From: Flectobacillus roseus | Lineage (GTDB): Bacteria; Bacteroidota; Bacteroidia; Cytophagales; Spirosomataceae | Length of the DNA: 64,000 nucleotides | Reading direction: 5' to 3' (one strand) | Assembly: GCF_030056665.1 (NCBI RefSeq) | Contig: NZ_JASHIG010000007.1 | Shown here: piece after piece, positions 50,244 through 59,013 of the stretch | How the letters are laid out: each line of letters starts with the position of its first letter | Numbering within the stretch: position 1 is the stretch's first letter | Made by a program: the position numbers and the translations under genes | Notes under the pieces: model-generated | The model's input: the letters and a program-made list of their open reading frames with translations, nothing else | Told to the model about the DNA's origin: nothing | Database searches by the model: none

Positions 50244-52844
50244 ATGACTAAAAGAATCATTTTTGGGTTTAGCCTATTGCTAACATTCATCTTAAGTATC
50301 CAGTCGTGTAAGACTGATGATATTACTGCCTCAGCGAGTATTACAGGATTAAATTGTAGTAATGCCACATTTTCAGCGACGGCAACTAGTGGTACATCTT
50401 ACACTGCCACAGCAACTGTCCCTTACACAGGTGGTAATGGTGCTGCCTATCAGGCAGGAACACCTGTAGCATCCACAGGGGTTACAGGATTAACAGCAAC
50501 TTTATCAGCAGGACAATTGACAAGTGGGACGGGAACTGCACTGTATGTCATCACTGGTACGCCTGCTTCTGCTGGTACCGCTACTTTTGCGATTGATTTG
50601 GGTGGACAGTCGTGTACCTTGTCTTTGCCAGTTGTCGCCTCAAAAGCTACTCTTTCTAGCTTTACTTTGAGTAGTGTAGTTCCTCCATCAGGAGTTAGTG
50701 GCACGGCTTATACAGGTGTTGCTACCTTGGCATACACTGGTGCGAATGGCGGTACTTATGATGTATCCACAGCATCCTCGACAGGAGTAGAAGGGCTGAT
50801 TGCTACCTTGGAGGCTGGAACGCTTGTTGCTGGTTCGGGTACATTGACTTACAAAATATCTGGAACACCAACTTCTGCTGGTACTGCCACGTTTAATATA
50901 AGTTTAGGTGGACAGACCTGTACTATCACGATTACAGTTACCGCTGGTAGTTCGGGGACGGCTACTCCAGCGGTTGATACAGTGGTAATTGCCTATTCGG
51001 GTACAACTGCCTCAGTGAGTAATCCATACCAAAGCGCTGGAGTTACCGTGACTACAAGTGGATCAGATGTAACTGTAAAATCGACAAATACTACCAAAGA
51101 GATTGTTTATTTGTTGTCAGGAACTGCCAGTAAAGGAAGTTTCAAATTGTACAGTGATTACAAATACAATATTGCCATGAAAGGGCTAAGTTTAACCAAT
51201 AGTGTAGGGCCTGCGATTAATGTTCAATCCAGTAAAAAAGGCACAATTAATATCGTAGCTGGAACGACCAATACGCTGGTAGACGGCGCCACTTATACTA
51301 CTAGTAGCGAAGATCAAAAAGGTACATTCTTTAGCGAAGGACAATTGCTCTTTCAGGGTACGGGTACTTTGAATGTGACAGGCAACAACAAACATGGTAT
51401 CGCGGCCGACGACTATATCTCTATCAGTGAAGCAACTATCGTAGTCAAATCGGCTGCTAGTGATGGTGTTCATGCCAAGGACTATTTTCAAATGGATAAT
51501 GGAACATTATCGGTCACATCTTTGGGTGATGGAATAGAGGCTGATGAAGGTTACATTGTAGTAAATGGAGGAACTATCAATGTATCGAGTGTTGACGATG
51601 GCATTACGGCTTCATATGAAGGGACAGATGCTTCGATTACACCTTATGTTTTGATAAAAGGGGGAAAAATTACTGTAAATACTTCAGGAGAAAAAGGCAA
51701 TGCGATTAAAAGTGAAAGTTATACCACTATTGGTACTTCCGATGCTATGACTCTGACTGTTTCTGGTAAAGGATCTAAAGGAATCAAAACAGGTGGTGAT
51801 TTTACCCTAACTTCTGGCACAATTAAGATTACAACCTCTGGAGCCGCTTATTATAATACTACTGATCTTGATATTGCTGCTCCTGCTGGTATCAATTGTG
51901 ATAAAAACCTTTCCATTAGAGGAGGTGATTTGACTATTGTTAGTACAGGACAGGGTGGAAAAGGGATAACCATTGATGGAACCGCAACCGTGAATGGTGG
52001 AACAACCACTATTACTGCATCTGGTACCACATATACTTATACCTCAGCTAATACTAGTGAAGCGAAGGGATTTAAGAGTGATGGCGCATTTGTGATGAAT
52101 GGAGGAACTTTGAATATATCAGCATCTGACGATGGTTTAAAGTCAAATACATCAATTACCATTAATGATGGAAATGTAAATGTTACTAAGTCGTATGAAG
52201 GAATGGAGTCAATCTTCATTACCATTGCGGGCGGTGTATGTAACCTGACTGCCAGCAATGATGGTATCAATACATCCTACGGAACAGTTTCGGGTGGTAC
52301 AGAATCAAACGATAATAGTCATTTGAAAGTTACGGGAGGTGTGTTAATTGTAACAGGTTCTGATGCAATAGATAGCAATGGTAATTTTACAATTAGCGGA
52401 GGATATGTGATAACTAATGGAAATGAAGATATAGATATAAACGGAAATTTCTTGGTAAATGGTGGAACTTTGATGGGAGCAGAACCTGCAAGTAATATGA
52501 CAAAAGCTATGGGAACAGCTTCTACTCAAGTAGGGTTTTTTATCAAATCAAGTGCGTCGGTGGCAACATCTTCGCTATTTCATATTGAAGACGCTAACGG
52601 TAAAGATATTGTAACCTTCAAGCCTAAAATTAATTCGGGATATTTCCATGTCTCGACTCCAAGTATGGCTAAGGGAGCTCAATATAAAATCTATTTTGGT
52701 GGAGCATATACAGGAGGTAGTTATGTTGGAGGTTCTTCGGGATGGGGTTTATACACAGGAGGAACTTATTCTACTTCTGGAGCGACTTTGAAATCAACTA
52801 CTACCACTTCAACCTCAAGCACTGTGAATACGATAACGTTTTAG
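50244..52844 (+). CDS. large surface lipoprotein with Cthe_2159-type carbohydrate-binding beta-helix
   Basis: An 866-aa lipoprotein; the signal MTKRIIFGFSLLLTFILSIQSC gives lipid-modified C22. Residues 30-235 hold two tandem copies, each about 95 residues, of a Thr/Ser/Gly/Ala-rich domain (compare SGTAYTGVATLAYTGANGGTYD with GTSYTATATVPYTGGNGAAYQ), both ending with a Cys in GGQTCTI- or GGQSCTL-like strands. From about 250 to 800 there are many short beta-helix turns, e.g. GDGIEADEGYIVVNGGTINV, SDDGLKSNTSITINDGNVNV and SNDGINTSYG, as in the Cthe_2159 family, which binds cellulose and acidic pectin-like sugars. No catalytic motif is recognised. It is likely a cell-surface glycan-binding or adhesive protein. 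A terminator separates it from the convergent GH109-like gene. Confidence 0.82.
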   Translation: MTKRIIFGFSLLLTFILSIQSCKTDDITASASITGLNCSNATFSATATSGTSYTATATVPYTGGNGAAYQAGTPVASTGVTGLTATLSAGQLTSGTGTALYVITGTPASAGTATFAIDLGGQSCTLSLPVVASKATLSSFTLSSVVPPSGVSGTAYTGVATLAYTGANGGTYDVSTASSTGVEGLIATLEAGTLVAGSGTLTYKISGTPTSAGTATFNISLGGQTCTITITVTAGSSGTATPAVDTVVIAYSGTTASVSNPYQSAGVTVTTSGSDVTVKSTNTTKEIVYLLSGTASKGSFKLYSDYKYNIAMKGLSLTNSVGPAINVQSSKKGTINIVAGTTNTLVDGATYTTSSEDQKGTFFSEGQLLFQGTGTLNVTGNNKHGIAADDYISISEATIVVKSAASDGVHAKDYFQMDNGTLSVTSLGDGIEADEGYIVVNGGTINVSSVDDGITASYEGTDASITPYVLIKGGKITVNTSGEKGNAIKSESYTTIGTSDAMTLTVSGKGSKGIKTGGDFTLTSGTIKITTSGAAYYNTTDLDIAAPAGINCDKNLSIRGGDLTIVSTGQGGKGITIDGTATVNGGTTTITASGTTYTYTSANTSEAKGFKSDGAFVMNGGTLNISASDDGLKSNTSITINDGNVNVTKSYEGMESIFITIAGGVCNLTASNDGINTSYGTVSGGTESNDNSHLKVTGGVLIVTGSDAIDSNGNFTISGGYVITNGNEDIDINGNFLVNGGTLMGAEPASNMTKAMGTASTQVGFFIKSSASVATSSLFHIEDANGKDIVTFKPKINSGYFHVSTPSMAKGAQYKIYFGGAYTGGSYVGGSSGWGLYTGGTYSTSGATLKSTTTTSTSSTVNTITF

Positions 52845-52941
52845 TTAGATGTTATTGGTTATTAGTATATTCGTTATTTGAGAATGTTCATAATCAAAAG
52901 GTTACAGTCAAAGTGTGGCTTGCATTCACGAATTTTAGTAG

Positions 52942-52982
52942 GTAAAAAGGTGGTGAAATTTATTTTTCAACCACCTTTTTAC
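52942..52982. terminator. bidirectional Rho-independent terminator
   Basis: GTAAAAAGGTGGT (52942-52954) and ACCACCTTTTTAC (52970-52982) are perfect complements with an A/T-rich 15-base loop. Confidence 0.85.
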
Positions 52983-53055
52983 TTCTAGAAAAACTTGAAA
53001 CTACTAGTTCAAGACTTAGTCTTGGACTTATCTTTTTAACAGTTTAAAAACTGAA

Positions 53056-53095
53056 TAAATCACTCATCCACTCAATCACCACTCACTCAATAAAT
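53056..53095. repeat. second copy of the CACTCATCC repeat
   Basis: AATCACTCATCCACTCAATC (53057-53076), followed by ACCACTCACTC, matches the copy near 32.0 kb with one change. It ends at the stop codon of the GH109-like gene. Confidence 0.5.
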
Positions 53096-54454
53096 CTAAA
53101 CTTCAAACCCAAAAATCGGCTTATTCGTTTTCCATTTCCCACGAGTAAAATCTGGAATTTGAACTGGGGCTGAGCCTTTGGCAATCGACATTTCTGACAA
53201 TGGACTAATAGCAGACCAAGCTGCGGCATCGTACACGTCGATAGGAGGGGTAGTTTTGTTTTTGACAGAATTAATAAAATCTCGTAAGACAAAATAGTCC
53301 ATTCCTCCGTGACCAGCACCTACAGCTTCAGATTCAAATCTTTTCCAAATACCATGATCATATTTCTTCATATATGCCTCATCCGACTCCCAAACGTCTG
53401 CTTTGGCAGATACGTTTTCTACATAAATCTGGTTACCATCATCCATCCATAATCCGCTATCACCTTGTACTCTAAAACCAAGCGAATACGGGCGAGGAGA
53501 GTTGGTATCATGCGTAATGAGGATTGTTTCACCGTTGGCACACTTAATCATTGTTTGAACCACATCGCCAAGTTTGAATTTGACTTTCGCATTTGGGTGA
53601 TTAGCACCGCCTTTGTCAACTATGTATTTGTGCAATGCCACTCCTTTTGAAGCCATAGAAGTCAAATACAAAAATTGATTTCCACGGTTGATGTTAATCA
53701 TTTCGGCAACTGGTCCTAAACCATGTGTAGGATAAAGGTCACCATTGCGGTCTACTGAGTGTTGTGTACGCCATTTGGCTTCGCTAAAGCCTTTTTCACC
53801 AAATTCTACACCACCGCCATAAGCTTGTTTACCATCATTGAATTTGACATGGCGCAAATCGTGTTCATAACCACATTCTAAGTGGGTGATTTCACCAAAT
53901 AGGTTTTCTCGCACCATATTGAGCACCGCCATCACATCACGACGATAACATACGTTTTCGAGCAACATACAGTGAGAACCTGTTTTTTCAAAAGTATTCA
54001 CCAAGTCCCATGATTCCTGCAATTTGACCGTGGCTGATACCTCTAAACCTGCATATTTTCCTGCATTCATGGTTGCCAATGCCATTGGTACGTGCCATTC
54101 CCAAGGTGTGGCAATAATTACACCGTCGATATCATCACGTTTTACCATGTTTTCAAAATCCTTTTCATTTTTTCCATAGGCTACTGCTTCCTTGCGGCCT
54201 TTGTCTTTGAGGATTTTTTGAGCTTTTGCTATGGCATTAGGGTCAATATCACAAATACAAGTGACTTCCACCTCTGGAAATGCCATGGCATTGGCAAGGT
54301 GGTTTCGCCCGCGGAGGCCTGTGCCAATAAAACCAAGGCGCACTTTTCGGTCGTCTTTTTTAGCAAAGACATCTTTCGGCAAAACCAGTCCTGCCGCCAA
54401 GGCTAAGCCGCCTTTTTGAATAAAATCGCGTCGTTGAAGTGTATTATTTTTCAT
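53096..54454 (-). CDS. GH109-type NAD-dependent glycosidase (alpha-N-acetylgalactosaminidase-like)
   Basis: A 452-aa Gfo/Idh/MocA-fold protein. The twin-arginine signal NTLQRRDFIQKGGLALAAG sends it folded to the periplasm. The Rossmann motif GFIGTGLRGRNH follows at about 41-52. LENVCYRRDVMAVLNMVREN, ECGYEHDLRHVKFNDG, RTQHSVDRNGDLYPTHGLGP and WKRFESEAVGAGHGGMDYF are typical of family GH109, which cleaves alpha-N-acetylgalactosamine through transient NAD oxidation of the sugar. ATG 54454 is preferred over a TTG at 54460. It lies downstream of a nucleotidyltransferase and a GHMP kinase on the same strand, with which it may form a salvage pathway. Whether GalNAc is the true substrate is an inference from family. 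Confidence 0.85.
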   Translation of the reverse strand: MKNNTLQRRDFIQKGGLALAAGLVLPKDVFAKKDDRKVRLGFIGTGLRGRNHLANAMAFPEVEVTCICDIDPNAIAKAQKILKDKGRKEAVAYGKNEKDFENMVKRDDIDGVIIATPWEWHVPMALATMNAGKYAGLEVSATVKLQESWDLVNTFEKTGSHCMLLENVCYRRDVMAVLNMVRENLFGEITHLECGYEHDLRHVKFNDGKQAYGGGVEFGEKGFSEAKWRTQHSVDRNGDLYPTHGLGPVAEMININRGNQFLYLTSMASKGVALHKYIVDKGGANHPNAKVKFKLGDVVQTMIKCANGETILITHDTNSPRPYSLGFRVQGDSGLWMDDGNQIYVENVSAKADVWESDEAYMKKYDHGIWKRFESEAVGAGHGGMDYFVLRDFINSVKNKTTPPIDVYDAAAWSAISPLSEMSIAKGSAPVQIPDFTRGKWKTNKPIFGFEV

Positions 54455-54513
54455 TGCCAATTATTTGGGTTTAAATGGTAAATTATGAGGTATCGACTTT
54501 TCCGAAGTCTTTG

Positions 54514-55389
54514 TTAATGTAATGTCAATGTTTTTACTTTTTTGAGGTATTCTTGTACTACTAATATATCTTGTTTTGAAGTTAAATCGGGTACATTTTC
54601 TGCCATTGGGATACAAGAAATTGGTTTTCCTAGTTCTTTGGTCATAATTAACAAAGCCGTTGGTAATTCTTTTTCATTTCTTATAGGGTGAAAAGGAGTT
54701 TTCTGTAAAGCAGGAAACAAATCTGAGGCTTCAAAAACAAAGGCATTCATACTTACCCCAATACGACCATAGCGTTGAGCAATAGCTTCAGCTTGTTCGT
54801 CTGAGGGTTTTTCTATGATATTTTGTAGATAATTATTCTCATCTGATTCTACAATAGCAAATGCTTTGATTCGCTCCAGTGGAAACTCTAAAGCATCTCT
54901 ATCATAGCTGATTAAAGCATTGGGGTTTGGACTATGCCAAAGTGCTTCAAAAGCCTGTGTCGAATACAAGTTATCGCTGTTACAAACCACAATTCGTCCT
55001 TGTTGCCAATCTGGGTGTTGCTCTAATGCTTGTAAAACAGCATCGGCAGTGCCTGCGGGTTTTACTAGATCTGTATGAATATGTTGTCTTGCAAATACAA
55101 ATTGTAGTCCCCAACTATTGCCTTCTTGCGCTAGTTTCTCGTAATAGGCTTGTGTAAAATCATCATCTGGATGAAGTAACATCAAAACCTCATTAAATCC
55201 TGCATTTGAGGCATTTTCTAACTGATAATCTATTAAAGATTTTCCTGAATCCCCCAGACCAATCATCCCTTTTGTCAACGTATCGGCTTGATTAGCCAAG
55301 GCTGGGTCTAGGTCTGTTAGGTCAGGTGCAGCTTTCTTCATGCGAGTAGCTGCACCCCCTGCAAGGATTACAATTCTTTGCGTTTTCAT
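54514..55389 (-). CDS. sugar-1-phosphate nucleotidyltransferase
   Basis: A 291-aa NTP-transferase fold enzyme. LAGGAATRMKK (9-19) is the glycine-rich nucleotide loop, GKSLIDYQLENA the substrate lid (49-60), PAGTADAVLQA (111-121) the hexose-1-phosphate adenylyl/uridylyltransferase-type block, and CNSDNLY (136-142) the metal Asp. It would activate a sugar-1-phosphate to an NDP-sugar; the sugar and base cannot be read. It lies 60 bases upstream of the GH109-like gene and downstream of the GHMP kinase, separated from it by a repeat element that begins 47 bases before its start. Confidence 0.85.
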   Translation of the reverse strand: MKTQRIVILAGGAATRMKKAAPDLTDLDPALANQADTLTKGMIGLGDSGKSLIDYQLENASNAGFNEVLMLLHPDDDFTQAYYEKLAQEGNSWGLQFVFARQHIHTDLVKPAGTADAVLQALEQHPDWQQGRIVVCNSDNLYSTQAFEALWHSPNPNALISYDRDALEFPLERIKAFAIVESDENNYLQNIIEKPSDEQAEAIAQRYGRIGVSMNAFVFEASDLFPALQKTPFHPIRNEKELPTALLIMTKELGKPISCIPMAENVPDLTSKQDILVVQEYLKKVKTLTLH

Positions 55390-55435
55390 AGAAAATTGGA
55401 TGTATGATTTGATGGTAATGAGCTGTTATTAGTTA

Positions 55436-55608
55436 TGTTAGTGCGCAAAATAGAATTTAATATTGTGCTTTAGGCTTTCAGATATCGGCTTTCGGCGGTG
55501 GGCTTTCCCAATGAATATAAAAGAGCTTTTTGGCTTAATGCCTAAAGCTTAAGGCCTATGGCATATTATTGCGTGTAATACTAATTTCATTTTACCCACT
55601 AACTTATT
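55436..55608. repeat. inverted-terminus (TTAGTGnG) element, best-preserved copy
   Basis: A 173-base non-coding element. Left end ATGTTAGTGCGCAAAATAGA (55436-55455) and right end CATTTTACCCACTAACTTAT (55588-55607) are imperfect inverted repeats that remain recognisable for about 30 bases. The interior has paired blocks GCTTTAGGC and GCCTAAAGC and GGCTTTCGGCGGTGGGCTTT-like sequence. It lies between the nucleotidyltransferase and kinase genes on the minus strand. Copies at 31.0, 48.0, 60.9 and 63.0 kb. No transposase; it is MITE-like. Confidence 0.65.
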
Positions 55609-55646
55609 TGGTAAATCAGTAATGATATTTTGCTGTCTTTCTATGA

Positions 55647-56720
55647 CTAAATTTCTTCTTTTGAACCTTCCGCTACTTCGATGATATAGGCTTTGCCTCC
55701 TTCTCTTTCGATGGCTTCTACCACGGCTTCGGTGTTGGTGGGTGCATAGGCAAACATACAGCCTCCGCCTCCTGAACCGTTGATTTTACCTCCCAAGGCT
55801 CCAGCATTAAGGGAGGCTTCTATCATTCGATTAATTTTAGGTGTAGAAACTCGTTTTGCGTCTCTTAAGTTGTCCTGATGAGCGCTCAACAACTGTCCCA
55901 ATTTTACATCATTAAATGTATCTTTTCCTTCAAACATCGTTTTGGCTGTGCGCAAAATATCTCTGTCTGAAAGGTTGCTGTAAAACAGTGCATATTCGTC
56001 TGGATTCAGCAATGATTGATATTGCTCTGCGCTTTCGATAGGCGCTTTGCTCAACTGAAAATCTGGATAAACTTGTTTGATTTTGTTGATAGCATCGAGC
56101 ATACCAAATTTGACATGTTTTAAAATTCCAATAGTATCTTTTGGCTCAAGCGAGTCGCCAAGGACAAATTTGCCCAAGGGTACTTGATAGGCTTCTACCA
56201 GAATATTTGGCTTGGTTTCCAAATACATAATATTGCCAATCGAAGTGGCATATTCGTCCATGCAACCACCTGGTTCGCCAAATTCTTCTACTTCAGCTAA
56301 ATAGGCTAATTGTCCGATTTCAACTGGGTCAATTGGATGATTAGCTGTTTTTAGTAGAAAATGTGTCCAAGCCACTACCAACGCCGACGAACTTGAGGTG
56401 CCAGAATTGATTGGGATATTGCCATACACTTTTGCTTCAATACCTTTTTCAAAAGAGATACCTTTTTCTCTTTTCAACACATTCAATACACTTTTGAAAT
56501 AATCGCGGTCTTTATGGTAGGTGACGGCTTCTATTAGGGGAAAAGATTCCTCCGACTGAATATCAGGTAATTGAATATGAATGGAAGGCGTGTTTGAAAC
56601 TCGTCCTTCAATATGAATACGTCTTGAAATAGCAGCAGCTATAACAGGCAAGCCTAGGTAATCTTGGTGCTCGCCAAATAAGCAAATTCTGCCAGGGGTT
56701 GAGATGTGCAAATCTTTCAT
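55647..56720 (-). CDS. GHMP-family sugar kinase (galactokinase-like)
   Basis: A 357-aa small-molecule kinase. N-terminal motif GRICLFGEHQDYLGLPVI (GEHQDY at 16-21, compare GEHTDY of galactokinase), phosphate loop PINSGTSSSSA (103-113), an Asp in GGCMDEYATS (D154, placed like the galactokinase catalytic Asp) and C-terminal INGSGGGGCMFA (313-324). The substrate is a free hexose or amino sugar made into a 1-phosphate. With a nucleotidyltransferase and GH109-like glycosidase downstream, and a divergent LacI regulator, it forms a plausible salvage module: release, phosphorylation and nucleotide activation. The actual sugar is unknown. Confidence 0.88.
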   Translation of the reverse strand: MKDLHISTPGRICLFGEHQDYLGLPVIAAAISRRIHIEGRVSNTPSIHIQLPDIQSEESFPLIEAVTYHKDRDYFKSVLNVLKREKGISFEKGIEAKVYGNIPINSGTSSSSALVVAWTHFLLKTANHPIDPVEIGQLAYLAEVEEFGEPGGCMDEYATSIGNIMYLETKPNILVEAYQVPLGKFVLGDSLEPKDTIGILKHVKFGMLDAINKIKQVYPDFQLSKAPIESAEQYQSLLNPDEYALFYSNLSDRDILRTAKTMFEGKDTFNDVKLGQLLSAHQDNLRDAKRVSTPKINRMIEASLNAGALGGKINGSGGGGCMFAYAPTNTEAVVEAIEREGGKAYIIEVAEGSKEEI

Positions 56721-56813
56721 AGTTGGGAAATTGGGTAAGCTAATCCTTAAACAAAGATAGTTTTCTCAAGCTTTCAAAATATGCTTCACATGTGCTTTAA
56801 ATGAGATTTTTGG

Positions 56814-56855
56814 TTGCGCAACCGATTGTGCAAAAGCGTGCAACCGATTGTGCAA
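56814..56855. promoter_or_regulatory. tandem LacI-type operators
   Basis: TTGCGCAACCGATTGTGCAA at 56814-56833 is symmetric at 16 of 20 positions around a central CG, as expected for a LacI/GalR operator. A second copy at 56836-56855 repeats its last 16 bases exactly (GCAACCGATTGTGCAA), 22 bases on, about two helical turns. A half-site TTGCACAA follows at 56879-56886. They lie between the divergent kinase (start 56720) and lacI-type (start 56900) genes, so the regulator probably controls both. Confidence 0.75.
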
Positions 56856-56899
56856 TTTGTGCAAAAGTTCTAACTTGCTTGCACAATTGATAAAAGCTT

Positions 56900-57901
56900 A
56901 TGAGTCAGATAACTATGAAAGAATTAGCGAAGCGCTTAGGAACCTCAGTTTCAACGGTTTCGAGAGCTTTGCAAAACCATCCACGTATTGGTTTGAAGAT
57001 GCGGGAAGACGTGATGGCGTTAGCAAAAGAGCTAAATTATAGCCCCAATACCACAGCTATAAACCTAAAAAAACAGTCTACCAAAAACGTGGGTGTTGTA
57101 GTGCCTTGGCTCACTGAGCAGTTTTTCTCAATGGCTATCACTGGTATTGAGGATATACTTTTTGAGAAAGGATATAGGGTTGTTTTGCAACAATCAAGAG
57201 ATGATTTTGAGCGAGAAGAACAAGCCATTCAAGCACTAATGAAACATGGTGTCGACGGTATTATCGTGTCGATGGGTTCGGGAACTTACAATCATCGTCA
57301 TTTTTTGGAGGTAAATCGCAAAGGGATTCCCTTGGTGTTTTTTGATAGAGTCGTTAAAAGCCTTCCTAATAGTTGTGTTTATACCGACATTACGCAGGCG
57401 TCATTTGAGGCGGTAGAGTTATTGCTCAACAAAGGGTTGACAAAAATTGCGTTATTAAACGGCCCAAATACCATGCAGTCGTCCAATGAGCGATTGATGG
57501 GATACGTCAATGCGCTTAAGTTACATCAAATAGAACTCAATCCGATTTATATCAAAACCACAGATTTGAGTTTTGAAGATACCGTTAAGAAAACACATGA
57601 ACTGCTAGATTTGTCAGTCCCTCCACAAGCCATTTTTGCTTTTCATGATTATATGTCCCTCGACGCTATGCAGATAGCCAAAGAGCGGGGATTAATTATC
57701 AACCAAGACATATTTTTTGTGAGTTTTTCAAATTTAAGTTTTTGTAAATATCTCGAAAAACCACCTTTTGCCAGTATCGAGCAGTTTCCTTATGAAATGG
57801 GCGCCAAAGCCGCTAATTTATTAGTGGACGCTATGAAAAAACCAGATGATTATGTGCGTGAAGAAGTAATCATACGTTCAAAGTTAATCGTTAGAGTTTG
57901 A
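56900..57901 (+). CDS. LacI-family transcriptional regulator
   Basis: A 333-aa repressor/activator. N-terminal helix-turn-helix ITMKELAKRLGTSVSTVSRAL with the hinge that reads operator centres (residues 4-55), then a periplasmic-binding-protein-like sensor domain with NVGVVVPWLTEQFFSMAITG near 62, DGIIVSMGSGT and GIPLVFFDRVV near 118-138. It binds a sugar or sugar phosphate that sets its DNA affinity. The two operator-like palindromes just upstream suggest autoregulation and control of the divergent sugar-kinase/nucleotidyltransferase/glycosidase genes. Confidence 0.92.
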   Translation: MSQITMKELAKRLGTSVSTVSRALQNHPRIGLKMREDVMALAKELNYSPNTTAINLKKQSTKNVGVVVPWLTEQFFSMAITGIEDILFEKGYRVVLQQSRDDFEREEQAIQALMKHGVDGIIVSMGSGTYNHRHFLEVNRKGIPLVFFDRVVKSLPNSCVYTDITQASFEAVELLLNKGLTKIALLNGPNTMQSSNERLMGYVNALKLHQIELNPIYIKTTDLSFEDTVKKTHELLDLSVPPQAIFAFHDYMSLDAMQIAKERGLIINQDIFFVSFSNLSFCKYLEKPPFASIEQFPYEMGAKAANLLVDAMKKPDDYVREEVIIRSKLIVRV

Positions 57902-57977
57902 TTGGTTAGCAAACGAGATTTTAGCTTTGGCTATGTTAAAATTTGCTTTTCTTACAAGTTCTGTACAATTTTAGGAT

Positions 57978-58937
57978 ATGAACTGGAATGCTGATTTGGG
58001 ACAAACCGAGAGAATGTTCATTGTCCTGTTTATTCTCATATATGTTTTTTACCTTGTCAGGGTTTTTTTAATTGCCAGAAAATTAAAAACCGTGGCTAGG
58101 TCGAGTATCTTAAAGTTTGTGCTGAGAAGTTGCTATTTTACTTTACTCATTTTAGCACTGCTAGACCCATCTTTTGGTGAAATTAATGGTACTATTCGAG
58201 CTGAAGGTCGAGATATATTTTTGTTGGTGGATGTGTCTAAGTCTATGGATGCTACAGATGTTCAGCCCAGCAGAATTGAAAAAACTAAATTTGAAATTAG
58301 TCGTATTGTTAATCATTTTACAAGCGATAGGATAGGGGTGATTGTATTTTCGGAAGATGCTTTTATGCTTTCGCCACTTACCTTTGACCATAATGCCATC
58401 AATTTATTTATTCCGAGAATTAATTCTGAACTTTTACCTGCTGGTGGTACCAATTTTACTCCAGCTTTGGAACTCGCCTTGGATAAACTTACCAAAATCA
58501 AAACAAGCAATAAATCCAAAGTTATCGTACTGATGAGTGATGGTGAAAACTTTGGCAATCTTGATTATAGTTTGCTCAACAGAATTCGAAGAAACGGAGT
58601 CAACCTCTTTACAGTTGGGGTAGGCACTGCCGAAGGTAGTACTATCAAAGACGGTAAGTCGCTCAAAAAAGATGAAGATGGAAATGTGGTGGTGACAAGA
58701 TTAGAGCCTGATTTGATGAGAAAAATGGCTGCTGAAACAAGAGGAGGATATTTTGAAGTACATAGTGTGTCAGATAGTTTTGTAGATTTGATCAAACAAA
58801 TCGAAAATATTTCTGCCAATTTGATTGACCAAAGAACGGTCACGGTAACGGCAAACAAGTATTTTTACTTTTTGGTGGTTGCTTTATTTCTGCTAGGCAT
58901 AGACGTATTTTTTACAGTAAGGGCTTTCCAATTGTAG
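57978..58937 (+). CDS. von Willebrand factor A protein, BatA/BatB type
   Basis: A 319-aa protein with two N-terminal membrane helices (about 13-31 and 48-64) and one near the C terminus (296-315) framing a VWA domain. The MIDAS metal site is DVSKS (85-89) with Thr in GGTNFTPAL and Asp in LMSDGENFG, all intact. In Bacteroidota, Bat operons (MoxR ATPase, DUF58, BatA, BatB, BatC, BatD) contribute to stress and aerotolerance, though their biochemistry is unclear. Only the next gene (a TPR protein like BatC) accompanies it here; MoxR, DUF58 and BatD are absent. RBS TTAGGA is four bases before ATG. Confidence 0.82.
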   Translation: MNWNADLGQTERMFIVLFILIYVFYLVRVFLIARKLKTVARSSILKFVLRSCYFTLLILALLDPSFGEINGTIRAEGRDIFLLVDVSKSMDATDVQPSRIEKTKFEISRIVNHFTSDRIGVIVFSEDAFMLSPLTFDHNAINLFIPRINSELLPAGGTNFTPALELALDKLTKIKTSNKSKVIVLMSDGENFGNLDYSLLNRIRRNGVNLFTVGVGTAEGSTIKDGKSLKKDEDGNVVVTRLEPDLMRKMAAETRGGYFEVHSVSDSFVDLIKQIENISANLIDQRTVTVTANKYFYFLVVALFLLGIDVFFTVRAFQL

Positions 58938-59013
58938 AAAATTTAGGTTAAAAGTTTTTTATAGCGCAGTTTTATACGAATTTTGCATAAAATATTACTT
59001 AGGGTATAATAAG

